This document shows positions 9,884-20,189 of a DNA stretch of 64,000 bases, piece by piece. Position 1 is the first letter of the stretch; every line of letters starts with the position of its first letter. Under the pieces are notes generated by a model, which saw only the letters and a list, made by a program, of their open reading frames with translations, had not been told where the DNA came from and ran no database searches. This stretch comes from an uncultured bacterium (GTDB taxonomy: Bacteria > Bacillota > Clostridia > Oscillospirales > Oscillospiraceae), in contig CAMNQF010000003.1 of assembly GCA_946548895.1 (NCBI GenBank), positions 79,928-143,927 of the forward strand. The letters are read 5' to 3'. The position numbers and the translations under genes are program-made.

Positions 9884-10309
9884 TTACTTCTTCTTGGCAG
9901 CCTTGGGCCGCTTGGCGCCGTACTTGGAACGGGCCTGCATCCGGCCGTTGACGCCCTGGGTGTCCAGCGTGCCGCGGATGATGTGGTAACGGACACCGGG
10001 CAGGTCCTTGACACGGCCGCCGCGGATCATGACCACGGAGTGCTCCTGCAGGTTGTGGCCCACGCCGGGGATATAGGCGGTGACCTCGTAGCCGTTGGTC
10101 AGGCGCACACGGGCGATTTTACGCAGCGCGGAGTTCGGCTTCTTCGGGGTGGAAGTACGAACGGCGGTGCATACGCCCCGCTTTTGGGGAGAGGGCAGGT
10201 CGGTCTCCTTGTTCTTCAGGGTGTTCAGACCGTGCTGCATGGCGGGAGAGTTGGACTTGTAGGTGCTCTTCTCGCGGCCCTTGCGGACCAGTTGGTTAAA
10301 AGTAGGCAT
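9884..10309 (-). CDS. rpsL: Ribosomal protein S12
   Basis: A 141-residue S12, which monitors decoding at the A site. The conserved loop [11 protein letters not shown] and the [13 protein letters not shown] block are intact, and both lysines known from streptomycin resistance genetics are the wild-type residues. The N-terminus has the extra 13-15 residues typical of Gram-positive S12, and the C-terminal tail is lysine-rich. The start has an AAAGGAGG site. It is the second gene of the str operon after the L7Ae-like gene. Confidence 0.98.
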   Translation of the reverse strand: MPTFNQLVRKGREKSTYKSNSPAMQHGLNTLKNKETDLPSPQKRGVCTAVRTSTPKKPNSALRKIARVRLTNGYEVTAYIPGVGHNLQEHSVVMIRGGRVKDLPGVRYHIIRGTLDTQGVNGRMQARSKYGAKRPKAAKKK

Positions 10310-10336
10310 GATTTTCCTCCTTTCAATAAATATATA

Positions 10337-10370
10337 TTTTAACGAACCATCCGAAGATTATTCGTTAAAA
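10337..10370 (-). promoter_or_regulatory. Hairpin in the rpsL leader
   Basis: TTTTAACGAA and TTCGTTAAAA form a 10-bp inverted repeat with a 14-base loop between the L7Ae-like gene and rpsL. It could attenuate, stabilise the mRNA or bind a ribosomal protein. Only the structure is seen. Confidence 0.45.
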
Positions 10371-10381
10371 ACGGAAAAAAT

Positions 10382-10630
10382 TCAGGTGCCGCTCACGACA
10401 GCTCCGCACGCGGCCCCCACGGCGATGCCGCAGGCCCTTCCCAGGGCCTTCATGGACTCGGCCCAGACGGTTTCCACGCCCTTCTCCTGCGCCTGCCGCT
10501 CCAGGGGCTGGGTGAGCTGAGGGTCGGCGTCCTTTGCCAGGTACAGCCGCTTCGCGCGGCCGGACGCCAGCGCCCTGCGGGTCTGCTTGACGCCCACGAC
10601 CTTGAGCTCGTTCTCCAGTTCGTTCAGCAT
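10382..10630 (-). CDS. L7Ae/L30e/Gadd45-family ribosomal-associated protein (YbxF-like)
   Basis: An 82-residue protein starting MLNELENELKVVGVKQTRR, with the L7Ae-type pattern (a G-rich T/RR turn, LYLAKDADP, and a C-terminal GIAVGAACGAVV strand). Firmicute homologues, such as B. subtilis YbxF/RplGB, bind kink-turn RNA and sit between rpoC and rpsL. That position is kept here relative to rpsL, but rpoBC is not upstream in this window. I chose the ATG at 10628-10630 over one 27 bases upstream because an AAAGGAGGG site precedes it. Confidence 0.85.
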   Translation of the reverse strand: MLNELENELKVVGVKQTRRALASGRAKRLYLAKDADPQLTQPLERQAQEKGVETVWAESMKALGRACGIAVGAACGAVVSGT

Positions 10631-10668
10631 CGGACAGGCCCTCCTTTCGCGCACCAACGCAATTTGAA

Positions 10669-10697
10669 ATTATAGCATATCCGGGCGGGGCCGTCAA
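10669..10697 (-). promoter_or_regulatory. Strong sigma-A promoter of the str operon
   Basis: TTGACG, 17-base spacer and a perfect TATAAT lie 39 bases before the L7Ae-like start. It separates the str operon from the ABC transporter upstream. Confidence 0.85.
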
Positions 10698-10787
10698 GCT
10701 GATTTTACCCTTTTTTTCACCTTTTTTCCGGCCTTCGGAATGTCAAAGCACCTGCCCATTGGGAATTGCCCCGGAGACAGGGGGTTT

Positions 10788-11369
10788 TTATACCCGTTTC
10801 AGGGGCGGACCGTCCAGCGAAATGATTTGGCCGCAGGCGGCCAGCACCTGGGGCTGGTGGGTAGCCAGAATGGCCGGGACGCCCAACCCCCGCAGGCGCT
10901 CCAGAATGCGCGCCGCCCGCGGCCGGTCCACCCCGGCGAAGGGCTCGTCCAGCAGCAGCAGTTCCCCGCCCAGCGCCGCGCACCGGGCCAGCGCCAGCCG
11001 CCGGGCCATGCCGCCGGACAGGGTGCCGGGATACGACTCCCCCTCCCCTTCCAGCTCCGCGAAAGCCAGCCAGCGCCCCGCCTCCCCCCGGCGGGACCGG
11101 GGCAGCACGTCGGTGATGTGCTGGGACACCGTCCGCCAGGGCAGCAGGCGGTCCTCCTGAAAGAGAAAGGCGGTCCTGGAGGGGTCCAGCCCGGACACCG
11201 TCCCCCCTTCCGGCCTGGTCAGCCCCGCCAGCACCCGCAGGAGGGTAGTCTTGCCGCAGCCGGAGGGGCCGGACAGGGCGGTGAACCCGCAGTGCGGAAT
11301 ATCCAAGGAAAACCGATCCAGCACCAGCTTGTCCCCATACCGCACCGTAACATCCCGCAGCTCAATCAC
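10788..11369 (-). CDS. ABC transporter ATPase (NitT/TauT type)
   Basis: A 193-residue nucleotide-binding subunit with Walker [10 protein letters not shown] near residue 34, Q-loop (FQEDRLLPW), signature LSGGM, Walker [10 protein letters not shown] and the switch His (ATHQP). It is short for the family (usually 240-260), lacking the C-terminal extension. It overlaps the permease gene by 8 bases and completes a binding protein-permease-ATPase operon. The PWRTV Q-loop style matches importers of sulfonates, nitrate or thiamine precursors, but the substrate is not determined by sequence. Confidence 0.88.
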   Translation of the reverse strand: MIELRDVTVRYGDKLVLDRFSLDIPHCGFTALSGPSGCGKTTLLRVLAGLTRPEGGTVSGLDPSRTAFLFQEDRLLPWRTVSQHITDVLPRSRRGEAGRWLAFAELEGEGESYPGTLSGGMARRLALARCAALGGELLLLDEPFAGVDRPRAARILERLRGLGVPAILATHQPQVLAACGQIISLDGPPLKRV

Positions 11370-12099
11370 GCCCGCGCCTCCTCTCCAGCCCCCGCCGGAG
11401 CAGCCTCTCCAGCGCTAGGGACAGCGCCACAATCACCAGCGTCCAGGCAAACAGGTCCGGGGTCTCCAAGCCCAGCTTGGCCTGCTGAATGCGGGAGCCA
11501 ATGGCGCGGGCCGGAGGGCACAGCACCTCCGCCGCCACGCCTGACTTCCAGGCCAGGCCAAAGGCGGTGAGCAGCCCGGCGGAAAACTGGGGCCGCAGGG
11601 CGGGCAGGTAGACCAGCCGCAAGGCTTTGAGCCGGGAGAACCGATAGGCCCGGGCAAACTCCAGCAAATTTCCGTCCATGCCGTCCAGCCCGGCGGACAG
11701 CGCCCCCCACATCACGGGCAGCACCATCAGCCCCGCGATGACCCAGGGGATGGCGCTCCGGGCCACCCACAGGTACACCAGCAGGATAAAGGACACCACC
11801 GGCGTGGCCCGCACCACCCGGATGGCCGGGGAGATGATTCGGTCCGCCCACGAGGAAAAATGGGTCAGAAAAGCCAGGGCCGACCCCGCCAGCGCCCCCC
11901 AGAGGAGGCCCAGGCACACCCGGCCCAGGGTGGCCCCCACCGACAGCCAGAAATCGGCGGTCCCCGCCAGGGCCAGCAGCCGCCTCCCCACCGCCAGGGG
12001 GCCGGGGAGCAGCAGCTCCCGCCCCACGGCCCAGGACGCCGCCGCCCACACCCCCAGCCAGAAGGCCAGGGGCAGGACGAACCTGAAACTCCGCTTCAA
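11362..12099 (-). CDS. ABC transporter permease (NitT/TauT type)
   Basis: A 245-residue inner-membrane protein with about six hydrophobic segments and the coupling-helix region [20 protein letters not shown] (EAA-like loop) near residue 150. It forms the channel for the ATPase encoded just downstream. It overlaps the binding protein gene by four bases (ATGA), so the three products are made in a coupled manner. Related proteins carry aliphatic sulfonates, nitrate or pyrimidine precursors. Confidence 0.87.
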   Translation of the reverse strand: MKRSFRFVLPLAFWLGVWAAASWAVGRELLLPGPLAVGRRLLALAGTADFWLSVGATLGRVCLGLLWGALAGSALAFLTHFSSWADRIISPAIRVVRATPVVSFILLVYLWVARSAIPWVIAGLMVLPVMWGALSAGLDGMDGNLLEFARAYRFSRLKALRLVYLPALRPQFSAGLLTAFGLAWKSGVAAEVLCPPARAIGSRIQQAKLGLETPDLFAWTLVIVALSLALERLLRRGLERRRGRD

Positions 12100-13208
12100 C
12101 GGGACTCCGGCACGTAGTAGATGCCGTCGTCAGGCAGGGCCCCCCCTACCGAGGCGGGGTCAATGGACCACAGCACCGAGTAGTAGTCGGAGATGGCCGC
12201 CACCATATCCATCCCCGAGATAAAGGTGAGGTGGCACTGGGGAATGGCCTGCTTGGCGATTCCCGCGCTGGGCGTGAGGCCGTAGCCTGCCACCAGCTCC
12301 GCCGCCTCGTCCACGTTGTTGGTCACAAAATCAATGGACGCCTCATAATCCGCGAGAAACGCGTCCACCAGATCGTGATAGGTTTGGACAAACTCGGTAC
12401 GGGCCACCACTGCGGTCATGATAAGCTGGCTGCCGTTGCGCAGAGAGTCCCACGCCTCGGTGAGGTCGATGGCCTGGCGCACCTTGCCCTCGCCCTTGGC
12501 AATGGCGGCGGTGGCGGCGGGGACGGGCAGCATGGCGCACTCGATCTCGCCGGACAGCAGCTTGGCGCTGATCTCGGAGGCGTCGGCAAAGACCACCTCC
12601 ACGCCGTCCAGGCCGTTCTCCTGGAGCAGATAGCGCAGAACGTACTCCGGGTTGGCCCCCTGCCCGGCGGCATAGATGGTCCTGCCCGCCAGATCGGCCA
12701 TGGAGTGGATGGACGTGCCGCCGTTCCCCTCCAGGATGTGGAGGACCCCCAGGGTGCCCACGGCGATGATCTTCACCCCGCCGTCCGTCTTGTTGTACAG
12801 GTTCACCGCCACGTTGGAGGCCACGGTGGCAATGTCAATGTCCCCGTTGGACAGCCCCGCCACCAACTCGCTGTTGTCGTTGGCGATGGTGTAGCTGTAG
12901 CCGCTGCGGTGGAGGGCGGCGGGATTGTTGTCGATGTTGTCCAGCAGCTTGGCCGCCCCCACCCCGGTGGGGCCGGACAGCACCGCGATGCGCATACCCG
13001 AACCGGGCTCCACGTCGGTGATATCCTGGGTGGGCTGGGCGGAGGGCTCCTGGGCCGGCTGGGTGGAGGGCTCCGCGCTGGGGGCCGCCGGTTCGGAGGC
13101 CGCCTCTGAGGGGGCGGCGGTGGGGTCCGCCGCCGCGGGCTTGCAGGCGGGCAGCGTAAACAGCAGCACAGCGGCCAGCAGGGCGGCCGAAAGCTTCTTA
13201 TACATCAT
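12096..13208 (-). CDS. ABC transporter substrate-binding lipoprotein (NitT/TauT type)
   Basis: A 370-residue exported lipoprotein. The signal peptide ends in LPAC (lipobox, Cys about residue 22), followed by a low-complexity Ala/Pro/Ser/Glu linker to about residue 70. The periplasmic-binding-type domain then shows the NMT1/SsuA-like features of a GPTG loop, NGDIDIATV and SMADLAGRTIYAAGQG. It would capture the ligand at the outer face of the membrane. It is first in its operon and has a near-consensus promoter at 13275-13303. No riboswitch is evident in the leader, so the ligand remains unknown. Confidence 0.87.
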   Translation of the reverse strand: MMYKKLSAALLAAVLLFTLPACKPAAADPTAAPSEAASEPAAPSAEPSTQPAQEPSAQPTQDITDVEPGSGMRIAVLSGPTGVGAAKLLDNIDNNPAALHRSGYSYTIANDNSELVAGLSNGDIDIATVASNVAVNLYNKTDGGVKIIAVGTLGVLHILEGNGGTSIHSMADLAGRTIYAAGQGANPEYVLRYLLQENGLDGVEVVFADASEISAKLLSGEIECAMLPVPAATAAIAKGEGKVRQAIDLTEAWDSLRNGSQLIMTAVVARTEFVQTYHDLVDAFLADYEASIDFVTNNVDEAAELVAGYGLTPSAGIAKQAIPQCHLTFISGMDMVAAISDYYSVLWSIDPASVGGALPDDGIYYVPESR

Positions 13209-13274
13209 AGGTCACGTTCCTTTCTCGTCCGGGCGGGCATTTCCCACCCGCGCAGTATGAAATGGTCCGCTTAG

Positions 13275-13303
13275 ATTGTACTGGGCAGAACGCATAATGT
13301 CAA
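13275..13303 (-). promoter_or_regulatory. Sigma-A promoter of the ABC transporter operon
   Basis: TTGACA, 17-base spacer and TACAAT, 66 bases before the binding-protein start. It is divergent from the LytR-family promoter. Confidence 0.82.
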
Positions 13304-13350
13304 GGATGGAATTTCTGCAATTTATTTACTATTTCTTAATGATCGCCCCC

Positions 13351-13379
13351 TTGTATTTTCCAGCGGGGTCCGTTATACT
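13351..13379 (+). promoter_or_regulatory. Sigma-A promoter of the LytR-CpsA-Psr gene
   Basis: TTGTAT, 17-base spacer and TATACT, about 70 bases before the gene. Confidence 0.7.
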
Positions 13380-13447
13380 AGGGAGCGCTGAATAGTTGAC
13401 ATAATGCGGGGGCCTTCGACCGCTCCCCTGAAAGGATGCCATTTTTT

Positions 13448-14473
13448 ATGAACAATTCACCCAAACGCGCCGCGAAGCGGAAGCCCTCCTTCCTCCGGCG
13501 GCTGGCCAAAGGGCTGTACATCGTGCTGTTCATCCTGTCTCTTCTCGTGGTGGCGGGATACGCCGCCCTGAATATTTTCGCCCCCGCGCCCACGGTGAAC
13601 TCCCAGGTCACCATTGCCCCCAACCCCAACGCATCTGTCTCCGCCCCTCCCGCCGTCTCCGCGGACCCCGCCGCCTCCAGCGGGCCCGCCCCCCTGGTGC
13701 TCAACCGCCGGGAGGGCGTCTATACCTGCCTGCTGTTGGGGGTGGCCGACATTGGCGGCAGCGACACCATGATGCTGGGCGTGTTCGACACCAAGGCTAA
13801 AACCGCCTCCCTGGTCTCCATCCCCCGGGACACGGTAGTCACCGGCTCCAACGGCAAATACCACAAGATCAACACCATGTACGCCTCCGGCGGCGCGGAG
13901 GCCGCGGTGGAGGCGGTCCATAACCTGCTGGGCGTGCCTGTGGACTACTACGTGTCCGTAAACCTGAAGGCCTTCGAGTCCATCGTGAACCAGATCGGCG
14001 GGGTGTGGTTCGACGTGCCGGTGGACATGAACTATGACGATCCCCTTCAGGACCTGCACATCCACATCAGCGCGGGCTACCAAAAACTCAACGGCAAGGA
14101 CGCCGTGGGCGTGATGCGGTGCCGCAACTGCTACTACAACGCCGACATTGGCCGCACCGCCACCCAGCGGGCCTTCCTGGTAGCCCTCGTCAAGCAGACC
14201 ATCACCCCGTCCAACGTGACCAACGTCACCTCCCTCATCAACACCTTCAGCCAGTACGTCCGCACCGACATGGAGCTGGGCGACATGGTTTGGTTCGCCA
14301 CCCAGGCCATCGGCATGGACCTGGACAAGGCCCTGGCCACCGACTCCCTGGCGGGAGAGTGGATCAGCCCCTACTGGGAGCTGGACGACGAAGCGGTGCT
14401 GGAGCTGGTGAACAGCCTGGGCATCTACCAGGAGGAGGTCCCCGCCGGGGCGCTGCACATCGTCCACCCGTAA
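13448..14473 (+). CDS. LytR-CpsA-Psr (LCP) family wall-glycopolymer ligase
   Basis: A 341-residue type II membrane protein. A basic cytoplasmic N-terminus is followed by one transmembrane helix (about residues 18-42) and an extracellular LCP domain. LCP enzymes move teichoic acids, capsule or other polymers from lipid carriers to peptidoglycan. Characteristic blocks are GGSDTMMLGVFD, SIPRDT and, later, YVSVNLKAFESIVNQIGGV. An in-frame ATG at 13436 exists but has AAAGG directly against it, so the ATG at 13448 is preferred. It stands alone between a divergent ABC operon and a shared terminator. Confidence 0.88.
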   Translation: MNNSPKRAAKRKPSFLRRLAKGLYIVLFILSLLVVAGYAALNIFAPAPTVNSQVTIAPNPNASVSAPPAVSADPAASSGPAPLVLNRREGVYTCLLLGVADIGGSDTMMLGVFDTKAKTASLVSIPRDTVVTGSNGKYHKINTMYASGGAEAAVEAVHNLLGVPVDYYVSVNLKAFESIVNQIGGVWFDVPVDMNYDDPLQDLHIHISAGYQKLNGKDAVGVMRCRNCYYNADIGRTATQRAFLVALVKQTITPSNVTNVTSLINTFSQYVRTDMELGDMVWFATQAIGMDLDKALATDSLAGEWISPYWELDDEAVLELVNSLGIYQEEVPAGALHIVHP

Positions 14474-14480
14474 AAACCGA

Positions 14481-14515
14481 AAAGAGGGCTCCGGCCGGCG
14501 GCCGGAGCCCTCTTT
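14481..14515. terminator. Bidirectional terminator between the LCP gene and prfB
   Basis: A perfect 16-bp stem (AAAGAGGGCTCCGGCC) with a 3-base loop lies between convergent genes, with A/T runs on both sides. Confidence 0.92.
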
Positions 14516-14517
14516 GC

Positions 14518-15642
14518 TTATTTCGAAGCCCACGCGCCGGTGGCGGCGGCGGTGAGGTAGGCGTTGATGAAGCCGTCCAGCTCATCGCCGTCCATCACCC
14601 CGTTGACGTTGGAGGTCTCGTAGGCGGTGCGGTTGTCCTTCACCAGCTGGTAGGGCATGAACACATAGGACCGGATCTGATTGCCCCACTCAATCTTCAG
14701 CTGCACGCCCTTGATGTCGGAGATCTTATCCAAGTGCTCCTGCTCCTTGATCTGCATCAGCTTGGAACGCAGCATCTTCATGCACGTCTCCTCGTTCTGG
14801 AACTGGGAGCGCTCCGTCTGGCAGGACACCACGATGCCGGTGGGCTTGTGGATGAGCCGGACGGCAGAGGAGGTCTTGTTGATGTGCTGCCCTCCCGCGC
14901 CGGAGGAGCGGTACACCTGGCGCTCAATGTCCTCGTCCCGGATGTCCACCTCCACGCTGTCGTCCAGCTCGGGCATAACCTCCACGGCGGCAAAGGAGGT
15001 CTGCCGCCGGGCGTTGGCGTCGAAGGGGGAGATGCGCACCAGGCGGTGGACGCCGTGCTCGCTCTTGAGGTAGCCGTAGGCGTTCTCCCCCTCGATGCGG
15101 ATGGCGGCGGACTTGATGCCCGCCTCGTCCCCGTCCTGGTAGTCCAGCACGGAGTAGGAAAACCCGTGGCGCTCCGCCCAGCGGGTGTACATGCGGTAGA
15201 GCATCTGGGCCCAGTCCTGGGCCTCGGTGCCCCCCGCCCCCGCCTGGAGGGAGACGATGGCGGTGGAGCCGTCGTACTCCCCGGACAGCAGGGTGGACAG
15301 CCGGGCGGTCTCCATCTCCTTCACCAGGGCGTCGAAGCCCGCCTCCACCTCCGGGATGAGGGATTCGTCCTCCTCCTCATTGCCCATCTCGCACAGGGTC
15401 ATCAGGTCGTCCCAGGCGCCCTGCCGCCTGGCCTGGGCGTTCACCTTGTCCTCCAGGTTGCTGATGCGCTTCTGCACCTTCCGGGCCTTCTCCACGTTGT
15501 CCCAGAAGCCGTCGGCGGCGGACTGGGCGTGGAGCTCATCCAGCTCCCGCTCCGCGGCCTCCAGGTCCAGGGCCTGGCCCAGCTTGTCCAGATCGGGCTT
15601 CAGGTTGTTGAGCTTCACCCGGTATTCGTCAAATTGAAGCAT
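14518..15642 (-). CDS. prfB: Peptide chain release factor 2
   Basis: A 374-residue class I release factor. The SPF tripeptide at residues 205-207 identifies RF2 (UGA/UAA reading), and GGQ at residues 250-252 is the hydrolysis motif. It is encoded as one uninterrupted frame. The region around residues 20-30, where many prfB genes have the programmed +1 frameshift and in-frame UGA, reads straight through (KLGQALDLEAAE). A promoter (15687-15715) and a terminator (14481-14515) show it is a single-gene unit. Confidence 0.95.
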   Translation of the reverse strand: MLQFDEYRVKLNNLKPDLDKLGQALDLEAAERELDELHAQSAADGFWDNVEKARKVQKRISNLEDKVNAQARRQGAWDDLMTLCEMGNEEEDESLIPEVEAGFDALVKEMETARLSTLLSGEYDGSTAIVSLQAGAGGTEAQDWAQMLYRMYTRWAERHGFSYSVLDYQDGDEAGIKSAAIRIEGENAYGYLKSEHGVHRLVRISPFDANARRQTSFAAVEVMPELDDSVEVDIRDEDIERQVYRSSGAGGQHINKTSSAVRLIHKPTGIVVSCQTERSQFQNEETCMKMLRSKLMQIKEQEHLDKISDIKGVQLKIEWGNQIRSYVFMPYQLVKDNRTAYETSNVNGVMDGDELDGFINAYLTAAATGAWASK

Positions 15643-15686
15643 TGCGTTTTCATCCTTCCGCGGCGTTTGCCGTTATGTTCTGTCTC

Positions 15687-15715
15687 ATTATATAAAAAAC
15701 CGATCCGATTGTAAA
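15687..15715 (-). promoter_or_regulatory. Sigma-A promoter of prfB
   Basis: TTTACA, 17-base spacer and perfect TATAAT, 45 bases before the prfB start. Confidence 0.75.
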
Positions 15716-15724
15716 GGCCCCAAG

Positions 15725-15768
15725 TCAAAAAACCGCCGCGGCCCCGCGATTGCGGGGGCCGCGGCGGC
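15725..15768 (-). terminator. Strong GC-rich terminator after the 34-residue ORF
   Basis: Arms CCGCCGCGGCCCC and GGGGGCCGCGGCGG with an 8-base loop are followed by TTTTTT on the minus strand. It directly follows the stop of the small gene at 15769. Confidence 0.92.
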
Positions 15769-15873
15769 CTAACGCTGGCTGATCTGGGGTCCGTTTTGCC
15801 CCCAAAAGATCAGGTCGTCCACGTCCTGCGGCTCAGGCCCAGCCTGCCGCGCAAATTCCCGTCTATCTGTCAT
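15769..15873 (-). CDS. Small protein of 34 residues, unknown function
   Basis: The ORF starts MTDRREFARQAGPEPQDVDD and ends in an aromatic/polar tail (LIFWGQNGPQISQR). It has a strong AAAAGGAGC site 8-9 bases before its ATG and its stop runs straight into a strong terminator. It lies 112 bases downstream of glnS on the same strand. It has no signal peptide or membrane helix. I do not recognise a family. The ribosome binding site and terminator placement argue that it is a real gene; chance is the alternative. Confidence 0.55.
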   Translation of the reverse strand: MTDRREFARQAGPEPQDVDDLIFWGQNGPQISQR

Positions 15874-15985
15874 ACGTCACCGCTCCTTTTATCTGGTCTG
15901 CCGGCCAACCCAAAGATTTGGCCCATACAAACCAGTGTATGCACAAAGCGGTGCAACGATGACTAAAATTTTGGAGTTCCGGCCC

Positions 15986-17674
<1,689 letters not shown>

Positions 17675-17699
17675 GTCTGTCACTCCTCTGTAAAAATGA

Positions 17700-17731
17700 A
17701 AGTTGGGCCTTGGAGGCTCCAAAGCCCAACC
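17700..17731 (-). terminator. Hairpin between the lipoprotein gene and glnS
   Basis: GTTGGGC...GCCCAAC with an inner GGAG-CTCC stem, followed by TTTCATTTTTA on the minus strand. It can terminate the upstream lipoprotein transcript. It also falls at the likely transcription start of the glnS promoter, so it may act as a 5' leader hairpin instead. Confidence 0.6.
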
Positions 17732-17760
17732 ATTATATCTGTTTTCCGGGCGAAAAGCAA
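17732..17760 (-). promoter_or_regulatory. Sigma-A promoter of glnS at the end of the lipoprotein gene
   Basis: TTGCTT, 17-base spacer and perfect TATAAT begin just downstream of the lipoprotein stop (17770). Confidence 0.65.
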
Positions 17761-17769
17761 CAGCTGTTT

Positions 17770-18972
17770 TCACCAGAATACCGCCGTCCCGGAGCCCGTT
17801 TCCCCATCATACAGGGGAGCGATGGATTTTGCCGCGTCATACTCCTCGCAGGCGGGGTGGAGGGCGGCGTTCCACTCATATCCCAGTTCGGTCAACTCCT
17901 GATCGGTGCGCAGCCGGAGCGCCGGGGACGGCTCCTCCTCCTGCTCCCCTCCCGGTTCCCCTTCCGCCCCGGCGGGGTACAGCTCCTGGGGCAGCAGGTG
18001 GCGGTAGCCCTCCGGGGTGGCCACGATGAGCCACAGCCCGCCGGAACCGCTTACCGGCTCCACCTCAATCCCGCACTGCTGGCACAGGTACTCCATGGCC
18101 ATGAGCAGGCCAAAGTCGGAGGCGGGCTCCCCCGTCAGGGCGTACAGCGCCAGCGGGGTGCCCTGGACGTCCGGCCCGACGCTGGCGCTGCGGACAATGG
18201 CGGCCAGCTCCTCCACGGTGTAGCCCTCCCCCGACGGAGGATTGGCCTCCAGCAGGGCGGCCGCGGCGGTTTCCAGCTGCTGGGCGTACTCCCGCTCCTC
18301 CGCCGCCACCGCGTCCGCGCTCTGGCTCCAGGTCAGCCGCGCCTCAATCACCCGGCGGGTGCCCGTCTCCGGGTAGAGGATGATCTCCCGACTGCTGACG
18401 TCGTGGTGCCAGGACAGCTCCGGCGCGCTGTAGCAGGCCAGCGTCAGCAGATGTTCCAGCAGCTCCCTGTCGCCGGAGAAATAGGAGGCCAGAAAGGTAG
18501 CGGACGCCTCCTGGCCCGTCACCAGCCGTTTCAGCTCCTGCCGCACCCCGGCCAGGCCGGTGACCTCCCGGAGGGCGCTCACCTCATGGGCGCTGCGGGT
18601 GTAGGAGATCTGGAGCTCCACCTCATAATAGGTGAGGATGCGGGTGGCGCCGTAGGTCAGGGCGCGGACGGAATAGGCCCCCAAGGGGTCGTCGTACAGC
18701 ACCTCATCCCGGGCGTTGGCTAGGTCGGCTTCCACATCCCCGGTGTAGTTGTACAGCCGGATGGTGCCGCCTGTGCGGTGGTCGTTGACGAAGTAAAGTA
18801 TGGCGTTGACCAGCCCCTGGTAGGTCTCCGCCCGGAGGATGGACTCGTCCTCCGTGACGGCGTAGTCCACATGGGTGCTGACCGTCTCCCTCCCCCGCTC
18901 CAGCATGGCGGCGCAGCCGGGAAGGAACAGCAGAGACAAGGCCAGCATCAGGGCCAATATCCGTTTTTGCAT
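17770..18972 (-). CDS. Predicted lipoprotein, unknown function
   Basis: A 400-residue secreted lipoprotein. The signal peptide ends with FLPGC (Cys about residue 20). The rest is soluble and acidic, with a Glu/Gly-rich linker near residues 335-350 (EGEPGGEQEEE). A region around 230-330 has the look of a small folded domain (YTVEELAAIVRSASVG...DFGLLMAMEYLCQQCGIEVEPV), reminiscent of transglutaminase-like proteins that acquire a Cys between helices, but no convincing catalytic triad is visible. It is followed by a terminator. I do not recognise the family. Its function at the cell surface is unknown. Confidence 0.7.
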   Translation of the reverse strand: MQKRILALMLALSLLFLPGCAAMLERGRETVSTHVDYAVTEDESILRAETYQGLVNAILYFVNDHRTGGTIRLYNYTGDVEADLANARDEVLYDDPLGAYSVRALTYGATRILTYYEVELQISYTRSAHEVSALREVTGLAGVRQELKRLVTGQEASATFLASYFSGDRELLEHLLTLACYSAPELSWHHDVSSREIILYPETGTRRVIEARLTWSQSADAVAAEEREYAQQLETAAAALLEANPPSGEGYTVEELAAIVRSASVGPDVQGTPLALYALTGEPASDFGLLMAMEYLCQQCGIEVEPVSGSGGLWLIVATPEGYRHLLPQELYPAGAEGEPGGEQEEEPSPALRLRTDQELTELGYEWNAALHPACEEYDAAKSIAPLYDGETGSGTAVFW

Positions 18973-19097
18973 TACGACACCTCCCGGCGGCGGACCGCCG
19001 TTTTTTTCGGTCCAAGCTCCCCTGTGCGGCTATCCTCGCGCTTCTAGCGGGGCCCCCGCAAAGCCGTCCCTCAGGCTTTGTGGGGAAAGGAAGGGCA

Positions 19098-19288
19098 GCG
19101 GAATGAGTTCGCTTTCGCCGCAGGCGGAAGCGAGGGATATGGAGCTTGCCCCGACGCTGTCACGCTCCGCCTGTTCGCGACGCGCGGCTTCGCTCCGTCG
19201 CGGGCAAAACCCCGTCCAACTCCGTTGGACTTGGGCTTTTCCCCGCGCTACGCTCCATCCGCGCTGCTCACGACGGCTCCGCGCTTCT
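19098..19288. repeat. GC-rich intergenic repeat, copy A
   Basis: The 316-base gap 18973-19288 has no gene. It contains a repeat sharing the block CCTGTTCGCGACGCGCGGCT and the block TCCATCCGCGCTGCTCACGA with the gap at 49.03-49.14 kb. Its right end (CGCGCTTCT) abuts the yitT stop codon. Related ends are at 20190-20225 and 22492-22547. Confidence 0.7.
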
Positions 19289-20155
19289 TTACAGATCGTC
19301 CTTTTTATAATCCCGGAAGCCCTCGCCCAGCACCTCGTGGGCGTCGCACACAATGACAAAGGCCGCCGGGTCAATCCCCTTCACCGCCTCTTTGATGGCG
19401 GCAATCTCCCGCTGCTTGAAGGCGCACATCAGCACGTTCTTCTCCGTCCCGGTGTACGCACCCTGTCCGTGGAGAATGGTCACGCCCCGGTCCAGGTCCT
19501 TCACCAGCACGTCGGAAATCTCCTTGTTCCGGTCGCTGATGATATAGGCCACCTTGGCGGTGTCCATGCCGTAGAGCACCCCGTCCATGACAATGGTGGA
19601 GATATACAGGGCCACCAGGCCGTACAGGGCGGCGTACAGCGTGCGGAACGTAACCGCCACCGCCAGGATCACCGCCAGGTCGATGCCCATCAGCAGCTTG
19701 CCCATGGGCAGCCAGGCCAGCTTCAGCTTCAGCAGCCGGGCCAGCAGGTCGGTGCCCCCGGTGGTGGCCCCCTGCTGGAACACCAGCCCCAGGGACAGCC
19801 CCATCAGCACCCCGCCGAAAATGCAGGCCAGCATGGGGTCCATGGGCTCCCACTCCCGCAGGGGCGTGAGAACGTCGATGAACAGCGAGGAGATGAACAT
19901 GGCGTACAGCGACGACACCAGCAGCCGCCCGCCGATGAGCCGCCAGCCCAGCACAAACAGGGGGATGTTCAGCACAATGACGGTGGCGCCCACGGGGAGC
20001 GCGGGGATCAGGTAGTTGATGAGCTGGCCCACGCCGGTGACACCGCCGAAGGCAATGCCGTTGGGCGCGTAGCACCACACAAAGCCCAGGGCATACACGG
20101 CGGAGGCCACGGTGATGATGAGGACGGGAAACAGGGTCTTTCTCAATCGGGACAA
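19289..20155 (-). CDS. YitT family membrane protein
   Basis: A 288-residue protein with an N-terminal YitT membrane region (five to six helices, to about residue 200) and a C-terminal cytosolic DUF2179 domain beginning near YIISDRNKEISDVLVKDLDRG. This is the standard Firmicute architecture. YitT proteins are common in several paralogues per genome; some are implicated in sporulation or transport, but the substrate is unknown. The gene lies 36 bases after the parC-like gene on the same strand. Its stop codon touches the GC-rich repeat A. Confidence 0.88.
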   Translation of the reverse strand: MSRLRKTLFPVLIITVASAVYALGFVWCYAPNGIAFGGVTGVGQLINYLIPALPVGATVIVLNIPLFVLGWRLIGGRLLVSSLYAMFISSLFIDVLTPLREWEPMDPMLACIFGGVLMGLSLGLVFQQGATTGGTDLLARLLKLKLAWLPMGKLLMGIDLAVILAVAVTFRTLYAALYGLVALYISTIVMDGVLYGMDTAKVAYIISDRNKEISDVLVKDLDRGVTILHGQGAYTGTEKNVLMCAFKQREIAAIKEAVKGIDPAAFVIVCDAHEVLGEGFRDYKKDDL

Positions 20156-20189
20156 GACGGACGGCCTCCTTCAAAATTACGGTTCATGT

